Of a stretch of 7,145 nt of DNA, positions 1 to 6,120 are shown one piece after another. The notes below the pieces were generated by a model. It saw only the letters and a program-made list of their open reading frames with translations, was not told the origin of the DNA and did no database searches. Each line of letters opens with the position of its first letter. The first letter of the stretch is position 1. Made by a program: the position numbers and the translations under genes. This stretch comes from Thermoleophilia bacterium (lineage in GTDB: Bacteria > Actinomycetota > Thermoleophilia > Gaiellales > Gaiellaceae): NCBI GenBank assembly GCA_029858755.1, contig JAOUEK010000096.1:1-7145 (forward strand), written 5' to 3'.

Positions 1-2
1 GC

Positions 3-1166
3 CCTCGCTACTGGATGCTCGAGACGATCCGGGAGTACGCGTCCGAGCGACTGTCCGACAGCGACGTGGCAGAACATGTCGCCCAGCGTCATTCGACGCA
101 CTACGCGGACCGATTCGCCGAGCTCGCGCAGGAGATGCGAGAGACGGCGCCGGATGCGATCGATCGGGCAGACGAGGAAGCGGCGAACATCCGATGCGGC
201 CTCGGCTTCGCAATCGCGACCCGCCATGCCGACATCGCAGCGTCGTACCTCTTCGGCGTCTGGAGCTGGCTGGTGATCAGAGGAGCCCTCCACGAGGCGC
301 ACGCATACGCTCGGGCCTGGACCGAGCTCGATCTCGGCGGCGTCGACCCAGTGACGCGCTTCGCCGGTGATGTCGGCGTCAGCGAGATCTTCCGTCACGT
401 CGGCGACCGGCAGACGGCGATCGAGATCAAGCGTCGGATGCTCGCGGACCTGCCCGCTGTGCAGGGCAAGACGTTCCACGGCCGGAACGTCGCCGCGCTG
501 GAGCCGGGTCTGCTCACCGACCTCGCGCACCTGGAGCTCGACACGGGCGAGATCGACGCTGCGCAGCTGCAAGCTGAGCAGGCGCTCGTGATTCGCGAGG
601 CAGAGGGCCATCCCTTCGGTGTGGCCCATGCACTGAATGCCCTGGTGGCGATCGCGTCCGCGCGGGCCGACTTCGGCGAGGCTCGACGGCTTCAGGCGAG
701 GGTGGTCGGGCTGACACGTGGCATCCAGCTCATCCCAGTGGAGACGGTCGTCGAGGAGGTGTTCCTGGCCGAGCTCGAGCTCCTGTGCGGCCAGGCACAC
801 GCGGCCGAGCAGCTACTCCTGAAGCTGAACGTCGACGAGATCATTCGCCTCCGAGATCGACCCGCCGCTGCCGACACGTTGCGCGTCTTCGCCACGTGGC
901 TGGCGTTGCACGGGGTGCCCGACGACGCGGCGAGACTCCTCGGCGCGTACGAGCGGCTCGTGCGGGAGTCGGGGATCTCGCAGGCCCAGCACGTCGTAGA
1001 GCGGACAAGGGCTCTCGAGGCCAACCTTCGCCTGCTCCTCGGCGACGAGCGGTGCTACCAGCTGGCGAGAGACGGAGCCGAGATCCCCGTGATGGACCTC
1101 GTGGGCGAGCTTCCGGCCCGCGTCGCTGGGCTGAGAGCGGAGCAGCGGGCGGACGGCGTGCGTTAG
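3..1166 (+). CDS. C-terminal part of an ATPase/TPR-type signalling or regulatory protein (5' partial)
   Basis: The reading frame is open from the left edge (codons P-R-Y-W precede the ATG at 15) and ends at TAG 1164-1166. The opening, RYWMLETIREYASERL, matches the conserved motif R-Y-x-[ML]-L-E-T-I-R-E-Y-A that follows the NB-ARC/AAA ATPase module in actinobacterial multidomain regulators (LuxR/LAL, SARP-like, or class III cyclase-ATPase fusions). The true start is therefore upstream and the ATG at 15 is internal. The remaining ~380 residues are Ala/Leu/Glu-rich helices, as in the TPR region of these proteins. The segment LLLGDERCYQLARDGAEI near the C-terminus resembles the usual last repeat (LGEERFxxxxxEGRxL). 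The protein stops about 30 residues later, so there is no C-terminal LuxR helix-turn-helix; any output domain must be N-terminal and outside the window. It converges with the next gene across 18 bp. Family placement is good; the specific role is unknown. Confidence 0.8.
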   Translation, partial: PRYWMLETIREYASERLSDSDVAEHVAQRHSTHYADRFAELAQEMRETAPDAIDRADEEAANIRCGLGFAIATRHADIAASYLFGVWSWLVIRGALHEAHAYARAWTELDLGGVDPVTRFAGDVGVSEIFRHVGDRQTAIEIKRRMLADLPAVQGKTFHGRNVAALEPGLLTDLAHLELDTGEIDAAQLQAEQALVIREAEGHPFGVAHALNALVAIASARADFGEARRLQARVVGLTRGIQLIPVETVVEEVFLAELELLCGQAHAAEQLLLKLNVDEIIRLRDRPAAADTLRVFATWLALHGVPDDAARLLGAYERLVRESGISQAQHVVERTRALEANLRLLLGDERCYQLARDGAEIPVMDLVGELPARVAGLRAEQRADGVR

Positions 1167-1184
1167 CCGGCCTCCCGCTCGTTC

Positions 1185-1481
1185 CTACGCGTCCGGCTCG
1201 AGCAGCGGCTTCTTCGGTGAGGTCTTCCCGCTCGAGACGGCGGACGTCTTGGCGGCCTTCTTCTTCGCGGCCTTCTTCTTCGTCGTCGTCTTCGCGAGCG
1301 GCGCCGGCGCGGTCGTGGACACGCGGCCGCTGTCGGTGCCGGGCGGGGCGGGGACGTACGCCTGCGCGGTGCCGGCGACGGCGAGCGCGCCGGCGCCCAG
1401 CGCGACCGCGATGCCCTCCTTCAGGCCATGCGCCTCGAAGTCGTCGTCCTGCGGGCCGGGATGGGTGGTCTCGTCGGACAC
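1185..1481 (-). CDS. Small protein with hydrophobic/signal-like segment and lysine-rich C-terminal tail
   Basis: A 98-residue ORF that I do not recognise as a named family. I place the start at GTG 1481 because AAGGAGGG (1492-1485) lies just upstream; the frame stays open to an ATG at 1685, but that longer start has no such site. Residues 2-22 are acidic (PQDDDFEAHGLKEG). Residues 23-42 are hydrophobic (GIAVALGAGALAVAGTAQAY) with an A-Q-A motif that could be a signal-peptidase site, though a single K21 is a weak n-region, so a membrane anchor is equally possible. Residues 43-63 are Pro/Ala/Thr-rich. Residues 64-79 are a Lys-Ala tail (KTTTKKKAAKKKAAKT) like histone-H1 or HU-type tails, which would bind DNA or another polyanion. 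If the protein is exported, the tail could instead contact cell-wall polymers. A stand-alone gene between two terminator-like regions. Coding is likely because of the strong ribosome site and the composition; function is unknown. Confidence 0.6.
   Translation of the reverse strand: MSDETTHPGPQDDDFEAHGLKEGIAVALGAGALAVAGTAQAYVPAPPGTDSGRVSTTAPAPLAKTTTKKKAAKKKAAKTSAVSSGKTSPKKPLLEPDA
1252..1281. repeat. Two tandem 15-bp units coding for the Lys/Ala tail
   Basis: The unit GCGGCCTTCTTCTTC occurs twice head-to-tail (1252-1266 and 1267-1281) and runs into GTC repeats (1282-1290). On the minus strand each unit codes for K-K-K-A-A. The in-frame unit means gain or loss changes tail length by five residues without a frameshift. 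Confidence 0.9.
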
Positions 1482-1484
1482 GTG

Positions 1485-1492
1485 CCCTCCTT
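1485..1492 (-). promoter_or_regulatory. Strong Shine-Dalgarno of the lysine-tail gene
   Basis: On the minus strand AAGGAGGG is followed by CAC and the GTG start at 1481. The match to the anti-Shine-Dalgarno is close to ideal, with about 4 nt from AAGGAGG to the start. It is the strongest ribosome site in the window and decides the short start for this gene. Confidence 0.75.
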
Positions 1493-1610
1493 CACTCGTC
1501 GCTGTGCGCACTAGACGAGACTGCGGACGGGAATCTTCCACCCGGACGGTGGGAACGCCCGGCGCGACGCTCGGACGACTGACCCCGTCTCGACCCCGGC
1601 GCGCGTGAGT

Positions 1611-1643
1611 GCAACGGCGGGGTGAGGCTGAAGCCTCACCCCG
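1611..1643. repeat. 33-bp direct repeat, copy 1
   Basis: Begins GCAACGGCG and ends GAAGCCTCACCCCG. It matches copy 2 (1657-1689, a 46-bp period) at 30 of 33 positions. The three differences (GG at 1620-1621 and G at 1626 here; AA and C in copy 2) all fall in the left arm of the hairpin. Confidence 0.9.
1618..1643 (-). terminator. Perfect 11-bp hairpin downstream of acs
   Basis: CGGGGTGAGGC (1618-1628) and GCCTCACCCCG (1633-1643) are perfect complements around a 4-nt loop (TGAA on +, TTCA on -). It lies 57 bp beyond the acs stop. No T-run follows on the minus strand, so it is not a classical intrinsic terminator. High-GC bacteria do use stem-only terminators, and RNA 3'-end protection is an alternative. 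Confidence 0.5.
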
Positions 1644-1656
1644 GGCGCGACAGGCC

Positions 1657-1689
1657 GCAACGGCGAAGTGACGCTGAAGCCTCACCCCG
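1657..1689. repeat. 33-bp direct repeat, copy 2
   Basis: Second copy of the repeat, ending 11 bp short of the acs stop codon. The right arm and loop (CTGAAGCCTCACCCCG) are identical to copy 1; the left arm carries the three differences. Confidence 0.9.
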
Positions 1690-1692
1690 CCG
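1661..1692 (-). terminator. Imperfect hairpin immediately after acs
   Basis: The stem pairs 1661-1665 with 1688-1692, 1668-1671 with 1682-1685 and 1673-1674 with 1679-1680, around loop TGAA. Two A/C mismatches and one C/C mismatch interrupt it. It begins 7 bp after the acs stop (1700-1702), the usual place for a transcript end, but lacks a T-run. Confidence 0.4.
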
Positions 1693-1699
1693 TCTGCCC

Positions 1700-3652
1700 T
1701 CAGTCCTCGGCCGGGGCCTCCGAGGCGCGGTCGGCGATCTCGGACACGACCGCCGGGTCGGCGAGCGTGGTCGTGTCGCCGAGCGGCCGGTTCTCGGCCA
1801 CGTCGCGCAGGAGGCGGCGCATGATCTTCCCGGAGCGCGTCTTCGGCAGCTCGGGCGTGAAGACGACGTTCGCCGGCTTCGCGATCGGGCCGATCTTCGC
1901 CGCCACGTGGTTGCGCAGCTCGGCCATCAGCTCCACCGTCGGGTCGACGCCGCCCTTCACGGTCACGTAGGCGACGATCGCCTGGCCGGTGGTCGCATCG
2001 GCCCGGCCGCAGACCGCCGCCTCGGCCACGTTCGGATGGTCGACGAGCGCCGACTCGACCTCGATCGTGGAGATGCGATGACCCGAGACGTTCATCACGT
2101 CGTCCACCCGGCCGAGCAGCCAGAAGTCGCCGTCGCGGTCGATGCGCGCGCCGTCGCCGGCGAAGTACAGGCCGGGCGCGCGCGTCCAGTACGTCTCACG
2201 GAAGCGCGCGTCGTCCCCGTAGATGCCGCGGGTCATCGCCGGCCACGGGCTCTTGATCACCAGGTAGCCGCCCCCGCCGGGGCCGACCTCGTTCCCGGCC
2301 TCGTCGATCACGCCCGCCTCGACGGTCGGGAACGGCTTCGTCGCCGAGCCGGGCTTCAGGGTCGTGATCCCGGGCAACGGCGTGATCAGCACCATCCCGG
2401 TCTCCGTCTGCCACCACGTGTCCACCACCGGGCAGCGGCCGCCGCCGATGTGCTCGTGGTACCAGACCCACGCTTCGGGGTTGATCGGCTCGCCGACCGA
2501 GCCGAGCAGGCGCAGCGAGGAGAGGTCGTGCCGCTCCGCGTACTCCGGCCCCCACTTCATGTGCGAGCGGATCGCGGTCGGGGCCGTGTAGAGGATCGTC
2601 ACCCCGTAGCGCTCGACCACGTCCCACCAGCGGTCCTTGTCGGGGAAGTCGGGCGTGCCCTCGAAGAGCACGCTCGTGGCCGCGTTGCAGAGCGGCCCGT
2701 AGACGATGTAGCTGTGCCCCGTGATCCAGCCGATGTCGGCGGAGCACCAGAAGACGTCGCTCTCGGGCTTGAGGTCGAAGATGTAGCTGTGGCTGGCGGC
2801 GACGCCGACGAGGTAGCCCGCCGTCGTGTGCATGATCCCCTTCGGCTTCGCCGTCGTCCCCGACGTGTACATCAGGAACAGCAAGTCCTCCGCGTCCATC
2901 GGCTCGCAGGGACAGGTCGACGGGTCGTCGGAGACGTCGAGCTCGTGGTACCAGGTGTCGCGCCCCGCCGCCATGGGCACGTCGCCGCCCGTGCGCCGCA
3001 CGACGAGGCAGCGCTCGACCTTCGGCGCCGCGGCCATGGCCTCGTCGGAGATCCGCTTCAGGGGCACCGTGCCGCCGCGCCGCCAGGCCTCGTCCTGCGT
3101 GACGAGCACGGTGGCGCCGAAGTCGTTCATGCGGTCGGAGAGCGACTCCGCGGAGAAGCCTCCGAAGACGACGGTGTGCGCCGCGCCGATGCGCGTGCAC
3201 GCGAGCATCGCGATCGCGAGCTCCGGGGTCATCCCCAGGTAGAGCGCGACGTGCGATCCCTTCTCGACGCCGAGCTCCTTCAGGGCGTTGGCGAAGCGCA
3301 CGACCTCGCGCTGCAGGTCGGCGTACGTGAGGGCACGACGGTCGCCCTCCGGCTCGCCCTCCCAGAAGTACGCGACCCGGTCGCCGAGGCCCGCCTCGAC
3401 GTGCCGGTCGACGCAGTTGAAGCAGACGTTGAGCGTGCCGCCCGTGAACCACTTCGCGTACGGGAGCTCCCACTCGAGCACCGCGTCGAACGGCTCGAAC
3501 CACGTCACGCGCTCCTGCGCCTCGCGCGCCCAGAACTCCTCCGCGGCGACGTCGTAGATGCCGGGCTGCGCGTTCGCCTGCGCCGCGAACTCCGCGGGCG
3601 GCGGATAGCGCCGCTCCTCGAGGAACAGCGTGTCGATCGCCCGGTCGCTCAT
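1700..3652 (-). CDS. acs: Acetyl-CoA synthetase (AMP-forming acetate-CoA ligase)
   Basis: Converts acetate, ATP and CoA to acetyl-CoA, AMP and PPi through an acetyl-adenylate; cytosolic. The 650 residues from ATG 3652 show the full ANL-family motif set: phosphate loop YTSGTTAKPKG at 262-272, acetate-pocket region DTWWQTETG with W414, hinge/A8 region GRVDDVMNVSGHR at 514-526, and the A10 motif PKTRSGKIMRR with catalytic K609. These numbers coincide with the Salmonella Acs numbering I know (W414, G524, R526, K609; about 652 aa), which supports this start over the in-frame ATG at 3724. K609 lies in the context recognised by Gcn5-type acetyltransferases in other bacteria, so control by lysine acetylation is plausible. 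The ribosome site is modest (AGGTGG about 5 nt upstream). The gene follows the M24 peptidase pair on the same strand after 145 bp holding hairpins, so it is probably its own transcription unit or only partly coupled. Confidence 0.97.
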   Translation of the reverse strand: MSDRAIDTLFLEERRYPPPAEFAAQANAQPGIYDVAAEEFWAREAQERVTWFEPFDAVLEWELPYAKWFTGGTLNVCFNCVDRHVEAGLGDRVAYFWEGEPEGDRRALTYADLQREVVRFANALKELGVEKGSHVALYLGMTPELAIAMLACTRIGAAHTVVFGGFSAESLSDRMNDFGATVLVTQDEAWRRGGTVPLKRISDEAMAAAPKVERCLVVRRTGGDVPMAAGRDTWYHELDVSDDPSTCPCEPMDAEDLLFLMYTSGTTAKPKGIMHTTAGYLVGVAASHSYIFDLKPESDVFWCSADIGWITGHSYIVYGPLCNAATSVLFEGTPDFPDKDRWWDVVERYGVTILYTAPTAIRSHMKWGPEYAERHDLSSLRLLGSVGEPINPEAWVWYHEHIGGGRCPVVDTWWQTETGMVLITPLPGITTLKPGSATKPFPTVEAGVIDEAGNEVGPGGGGYLVIKSPWPAMTRGIYGDDARFRETYWTRAPGLYFAGDGARIDRDGDFWLLGRVDDVMNVSGHRISTIEVESALVDHPNVAEAAVCGRADATTGQAIVAYVTVKGGVDPTVELMAELRNHVAAKIGPIAKPANVVFTPELPKTRSGKIMRRLLRDVAENRPLGDTTTLADPAVVSEIADRASEAPAED

Positions 3653-3685
3653 GCCGACCACCTGCGGCAACGAGACCGCCCCGCA

Positions 3686-3717
3686 GAGATCCGGTCTGCC
3701 TGGGCAGATCGGATCTC
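3686..3717. promoter_or_regulatory. 15-bp inverted repeat in the acs leader (operator or hairpin)
   Basis: GAGATCCGGTCTGCC (3686-3700) and GGCAGATCGGATCTC (3703-3717) are complementary at every position except one G/T wobble, around a 2-bp centre. The right arm contains a smaller near-palindrome (AGATC-G-GATCT, 3707-3717 on +). It sits 34 bp before the acs start codon. It could be a dimeric or tetrameric regulator site, a leader hairpin or part of a terminator; no T-run follows on the minus strand. Which of these it is cannot be told from sequence alone. Confidence 0.5.
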
Positions 3718-3729
3718 GCGACAACCCCT

Positions 3730-3754
3730 GAAGAAGCGGCCGCGGTCGCGGCCG
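3730..3754 (-). terminator. Terminator-like hairpin after the M24 peptidase gene
   Basis: CGGCCGCG (3737-3744) pairs with CGCGGCCG (3747-3754) around a 2-nt centre, in practice about 7 bp with a 4-nt loop. On the minus strand the stem is followed by CTTCTTC, a modest pyrimidine/T-rich tract. It lies 43 bp beyond the M24 stop codon and is the best intrinsic-terminator candidate here, although the T tract is imperfect. Confidence 0.45.
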
Positions 3755-3797
3755 GCGCCGATCACACGCGTCGGTTGCGGTGTGCCCGAAGCACGTC

Positions 3798-4946
3798 TCA
3801 TCCGCTCGTCACCTCCAGGTCGTAGGGGAAGTCGGTCAGCACCTCGCAGCCATCCTCGGTCACGAGCACGAGGTCCTCGAGCCGCACGCCGCCTACCCCG
3901 CTCTCGTAGACGCCAGGCTCCAGCGTGATCACGTCGCCGGCGACCAGCTCGCCGTCGGGGACGAGCCCGAGCAACGGGTTCTCGTGCACCTCGAGCCCGA
4001 CACCGTGACCGAGCCCGTGGAAGAAGCCGTCGGCGAGCACCTCGCCGTCGCTCTTCGTGCGCATCGTCGGGTAGCCAGCGGCCTCGACGACGTCGCACAC
4101 CGCGTCGAAGACGGCGCGGCCCTCGACGCCCGGGCGGATCATCGCGGTCGCGACCCTCAGGGTCTCGTCGGCGACCCGGTGCCATTCCCGTGCGCGCTCG
4201 GACGGCTCGCCGACGACGAACGTCCGCGTCATGTCCGCGAAGCACGTCGATTCGCGGTCGCGCGGCCACAGGTCGATCACCACCGTGACGCCGGGCAAGA
4301 TCGGCCCGTGCCCCATCTCGTGCCCCATGGCACCTTGCGCGGCCGGGGCCACGATGAAGTCGTCCGCGACGCAGTCGTGCTCCTCGAAGACCCGGGCGAC
4401 CGCGCGCTTCACACGCTCCACGGTCAACTCGGCCCCGTCGAGCGCCAGCACCCCGTTCCGCTGCGCGGCCGCCGCCAGCATGTCCGCTGCGACCCGCATG
4501 CCGGCCTCCGCCGCGCGCTGTGCACGCCGGATGCCGTCGAGCTCGAACGGCGACTTCACCCGGCGGCGGTCGTCGAAGGTGCGCTGGTCGACGGTCAGCT
4601 CGATCCCCTCCCGCCTGATCCGGTCGAGGTGCCCGGCCGGGAACGTGTGCGGAACGACCGCCTCGCGCAGGCCCGCGTGCACACAGGCACGCGCGACGCA
4701 CTCGACCTTGAACGCATGCGGGGAGAGGCTCTGCCGACGCAACTCGTCAGCACCGATCTCCTCCAGTGGATGAACGGTGATGTCGAGGCCGAGGCCGTCG
4801 ATCCGCGCAGCCTCCATCGAGCCGACGTAGACGTGGCGTGCGCCGCCGACCTCGACGTACACGAACGGGTCGGGCACGCCGAGCGGGATCTCGTGCCGCA
4901 GCTCCGGGCAGCGGAACGTGTCGCCGATCACGATCACGTCGGTCAT
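3798..4946 (-). CDS. M24-family metallopeptidase (Xaa-Pro aminopeptidase/dipeptidase type), paralogue 1
   Basis: A pita-bread-fold exopeptidase of 382 residues, probably a cytosolic two-metal enzyme that removes residues next to proline from small peptides. Residues 1 to about 125 form a short creatinase-like N-terminal domain opening with GDTFRCPELRHEIPL. The catalytic domain carries all expected ligands: D225 (VVIDLWP), D238 (CFADMTRTF), H314 in HGLGHGVG, E343 (TLEPGVY) and E357 (RLEDLVLV), plus accessory H209 (GAMGHEMG) and H321 (VHENP). D225 and D238 are 13 residues apart, where classical PepP/PepQ have 11. ATG 4946 follows the stop of the homologous upstream gene by 34 nt, so the two are probably co-transcribed; an AGGA lies about 7 nt upstream, overlapping a possible -10 box. 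The length fits prolidase-like M24 enzymes. Whether it is an aminopeptidase P or a dipeptidase cannot be settled from sequence, so no symbol is given. Confidence 0.9.
   Translation of the reverse strand: MTDVIVIGDTFRCPELRHEIPLGVPDPFVYVEVGGARHVYVGSMEAARIDGLGLDITVHPLEEIGADELRRQSLSPHAFKVECVARACVHAGLREAVVPHTFPAGHLDRIRREGIELTVDQRTFDDRRRVKSPFELDGIRRAQRAAEAGMRVAADMLAAAAQRNGVLALDGAELTVERVKRAVARVFEEHDCVADDFIVAPAAQGAMGHEMGHGPILPGVTVVIDLWPRDRESTCFADMTRTFVVGEPSERAREWHRVADETLRVATAMIRPGVEGRAVFDAVCDVVEAAGYPTMRTKSDGEVLADGFFHGLGHGVGLEVHENPLLGLVPDGELVAGDVITLEPGVYESGVGGVRLEDLVLVTEDGCEVLTDFPYDLEVTSG
3822..3893. repeat. Long direct repeat, copy 1 (3' end of M24 paralogue 1)
   Basis: About 72 bp that match 4996-5067 with roughly nine differences, coding for the shared segment GGVRLEDLVLVT through LTDFPY. 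This is the best-conserved DNA between the two tandem M24 genes, in direct orientation 1,174 bp apart. Recombination between the copies would delete one gene equivalent and leave a hybrid. Confidence 0.8.
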
Positions 4947-4952
4947 GCCTCG

Positions 4953-4958
4953 ATCCTA
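4953..4958 (-). promoter_or_regulatory. Possible -10 box for leaderless transcription of M24 paralogue 1
   Basis: On the minus strand TAGGAT (TANNNT consensus) ends exactly 6 nt before the ATG at 4946, where a -10 element sits when the start codon is the transcript's first base. No -35 match is seen. The AGGA inside it could instead act as the ribosome site in a two-gene message. Confidence 0.3.
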
Positions 4959-4980
4959 TGTCCTCCGCGACGGCGCCGGC

Positions 4981-6120
4981 TCACGGGTCGAGGCCGTACG
5001 GGAAGTCGGTCAACACCTCGCAACCGTCGTCGGTGACGAGCACGAGGTCCTCGAGGCGCACACCACCGAACCCATGGCGGTAGAGCCCAGGCTCGACGGC
5101 CACCACGTCTCCGGCGACGAGCGGATGCCCGACGAGGCCGAGCGCGGGCGCCTCGTGCACGCGGAGGCCGACGCCGTGCCCGAGCGCGTGGAAGAAGCCG
5201 TCGCGGAGCGCCTCTCCGTCGGGCGAGGAGAGGCGCGTGGCATGGCCGCGCTCCTCGAAGAAGCGGCACGTCGCGGCGTTCAGGTCGTCGCCGCCGACGC
5301 CGGGCCGGATCGTCGCGAGCGTCAACTCCAGGGCCGCCAGGCAGTCCGCGTGCCACGCCACGATCTCCCGGTCGGCCTCGCCCACCGTGAACGTCCGCGT
5401 CGTGTCCGCGAAGCACGCGCTCTCCACGTGCTGGGGGAACATGTCGCAGAGCACGACGTCGTCGTTCGCGATGCGCCCCGAGCCGGGGTCGTGCCCGTCG
5501 GCCGACTGCGGGCCGCGGGCGACGATCAGGTCGTCGCCGCGGCATCCGTGCTCGCCGAAGACGGTGACCGCAGCGGTCTTGAGCAGCTCGCACGTGAGGG
5601 GCTCCCCGTCGACCACGCGACCCTCGTCGCCCGGCTCCGAGCGTCGGAGCAGGGCGGCGATGCGGCCCAGAGCGGCATCGACCGCGCGCTGGGCGGCACG
5701 CACCCCCGCCAGCTCGGCCTCGGTCTTCGTGCGCCGCCGGTCGGCGAAGTGCGCAGGGTCGACGACCAGCTCGACGCCGTCGGCGCGCAGCGCGTCCGCG
5801 ATCAGCGTCGGGAACGTCGACGGGACGAGCGCACGCCTCACTCCGAGCGACCGGACCTGGCGCACGACGTTGACCGGCCACGCTCGGTAGGGGTCGCCGT
5901 CGATCTCGTCGAGCAGCTCGCGGATCGGGAAGTCGTCAGCCCGCACGATCTCGATCGACGGGTCGACCTTCGCGATCCGGTCGCCCTCCACGCTCCAGAT
6001 GACGGCCACCCGGTGCCCGTCGACCTCCGCGTAGACGAAGGGGTCGTCGATTGCCAGCGGCACCTCGTGTCGCAGCTCGGCGCTCCGCTCGGTGTCGCCC
6101 ACGATCAGCACATCGGCCAT
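4981..6120 (-). CDS. M24-family metallopeptidase (Xaa-Pro aminopeptidase/dipeptidase type), paralogue 2
   Basis: A 379-residue tandem paralogue of the next gene on the strand, alignable along its whole length. The N-terminus (GDTERSAELRHEVPL, then DPFVYAEVDG) and the last ~70 residues (HALGHGVGLRVHE to LTDFPYGL) are the most alike. Metal ligands are intact: D226 (VVLCDMFPQ), D239 (CFADTTRTF), H315, E343 (AVEPGLY) and E357 (RLEDLVLV), with accessory H210 (SADGHDPG) and H322. The region around the first ligand differs from paralogue 1 (CDMFPQH against IDLWPRD), and the stretch at about 160-172 is charged rather than hydrophobic. This suggests a different substrate preference; that is inference. 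It is the first gene of the M24 pair and starts 41 bp from the divergent M32 gene. No Shine-Dalgarno precedes ATG 6120, but a -10-like TACGCT does. It is likely a soluble enzyme, as no signal peptide is seen. Confidence 0.9.
   Translation of the reverse strand: MADVLIVGDTERSAELRHEVPLAIDDPFVYAEVDGHRVAVIWSVEGDRIAKVDPSIEIVRADDFPIRELLDEIDGDPYRAWPVNVVRQVRSLGVRRALVPSTFPTLIADALRADGVELVVDPAHFADRRRTKTEAELAGVRAAQRAVDAALGRIAALLRRSEPGDEGRVVDGEPLTCELLKTAAVTVFGEHGCRGDDLIVARGPQSADGHDPGSGRIANDDVVLCDMFPQHVESACFADTTRTFTVGEADREIVAWHADCLAALELTLATIRPGVGGDDLNAATCRFFEERGHATRLSSPDGEALRDGFFHALGHGVGLRVHEAPALGLVGHPLVAGDVVAVEPGLYRHGFGGVRLEDLVLVTDDGCEVLTDFPYGLDP
4996..5067. repeat. Long direct repeat, copy 2 (3' end of M24 paralogue 2)
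   Basis: Partner of 3822-3893. Nearly all differences are silent; the one clear amino-acid change is Glu to Asp within the VLVT-x-DG segment. Confidence 0.8.

Larger units (their letters stand above)
1482..1699. other. Intergenic region between acs and the lysine-tail gene
   Basis: 218 bp without a credible gene. From the acs side it holds a two-copy 33-bp hairpin repeat (1611-1689), then about 120 bp with no strong motif apart from a weak 5-bp hairpin (CCACC 1538-1542 with GGTGG 1548-1552), then the Shine-Dalgarno of the small gene. I see no convincing -35/-10 pair. Confidence 0.6.
3653..3797. other. Intergenic/leader region upstream of acs
   Basis: 145 bp between the end of the M24 gene and the acs start. 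It holds a GC-rich terminator-like hairpin (3737-3754) and a 15-bp inverted repeat (3686-3717). No small ORF with a ribosome site is visible, and no clear -35/-10 pair was found. Confidence 0.6.

Noticed and set aside
1197..1236. Inverted CTCGAG pair as a terminator between the convergent genes
   Set aside because: CTCGAG is self-palindromic, so two copies pair trivially. The stem is only 6 bp with a long loop, lies inside the coding region, and no T-run follows.
1249..1608. Plus-strand ORF beginning MAAFFFAAFFF, hydrophobic N-terminus
   Set aside because: The Phe runs are the complement of the Lys codons of the minus-strand small gene, which has the strong ribosome site. This ORF has none that I can see.
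1482..1685. Upstream ATG at 1685 for the lysine-tail gene
   Set aside because: The extra 68 residues are Arg-rich, overlap the hairpin repeats and lack a ribosome site, while the GTG at 1481 has AAGGAGGG directly upstream.
1482..1699. CRISPR array or mobile-element end, suggested by the short repeat pair
   Set aside because: Only two copies with a 13-bp gap, no spacer series, no transposase, no target-site duplication and no terminal inverted repeats are visible.
3653..3724. Upstream ATG at 3724 as the acs start
   Set aside because: It would add 24 residues encoded largely by the palindrome. The start at 3652 gives the family length and puts W414, R526 and K609 in register with known Acs numbering.
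1622..3928. Very long plus-strand ORF (about 768 codons) opposite acs
   Set aside because: It lies antisense to a clear full-length acs, is Arg/His/Val-rich with no recognisable motif, and is the expected artefact of GC-biased codon use on the opposite strand.
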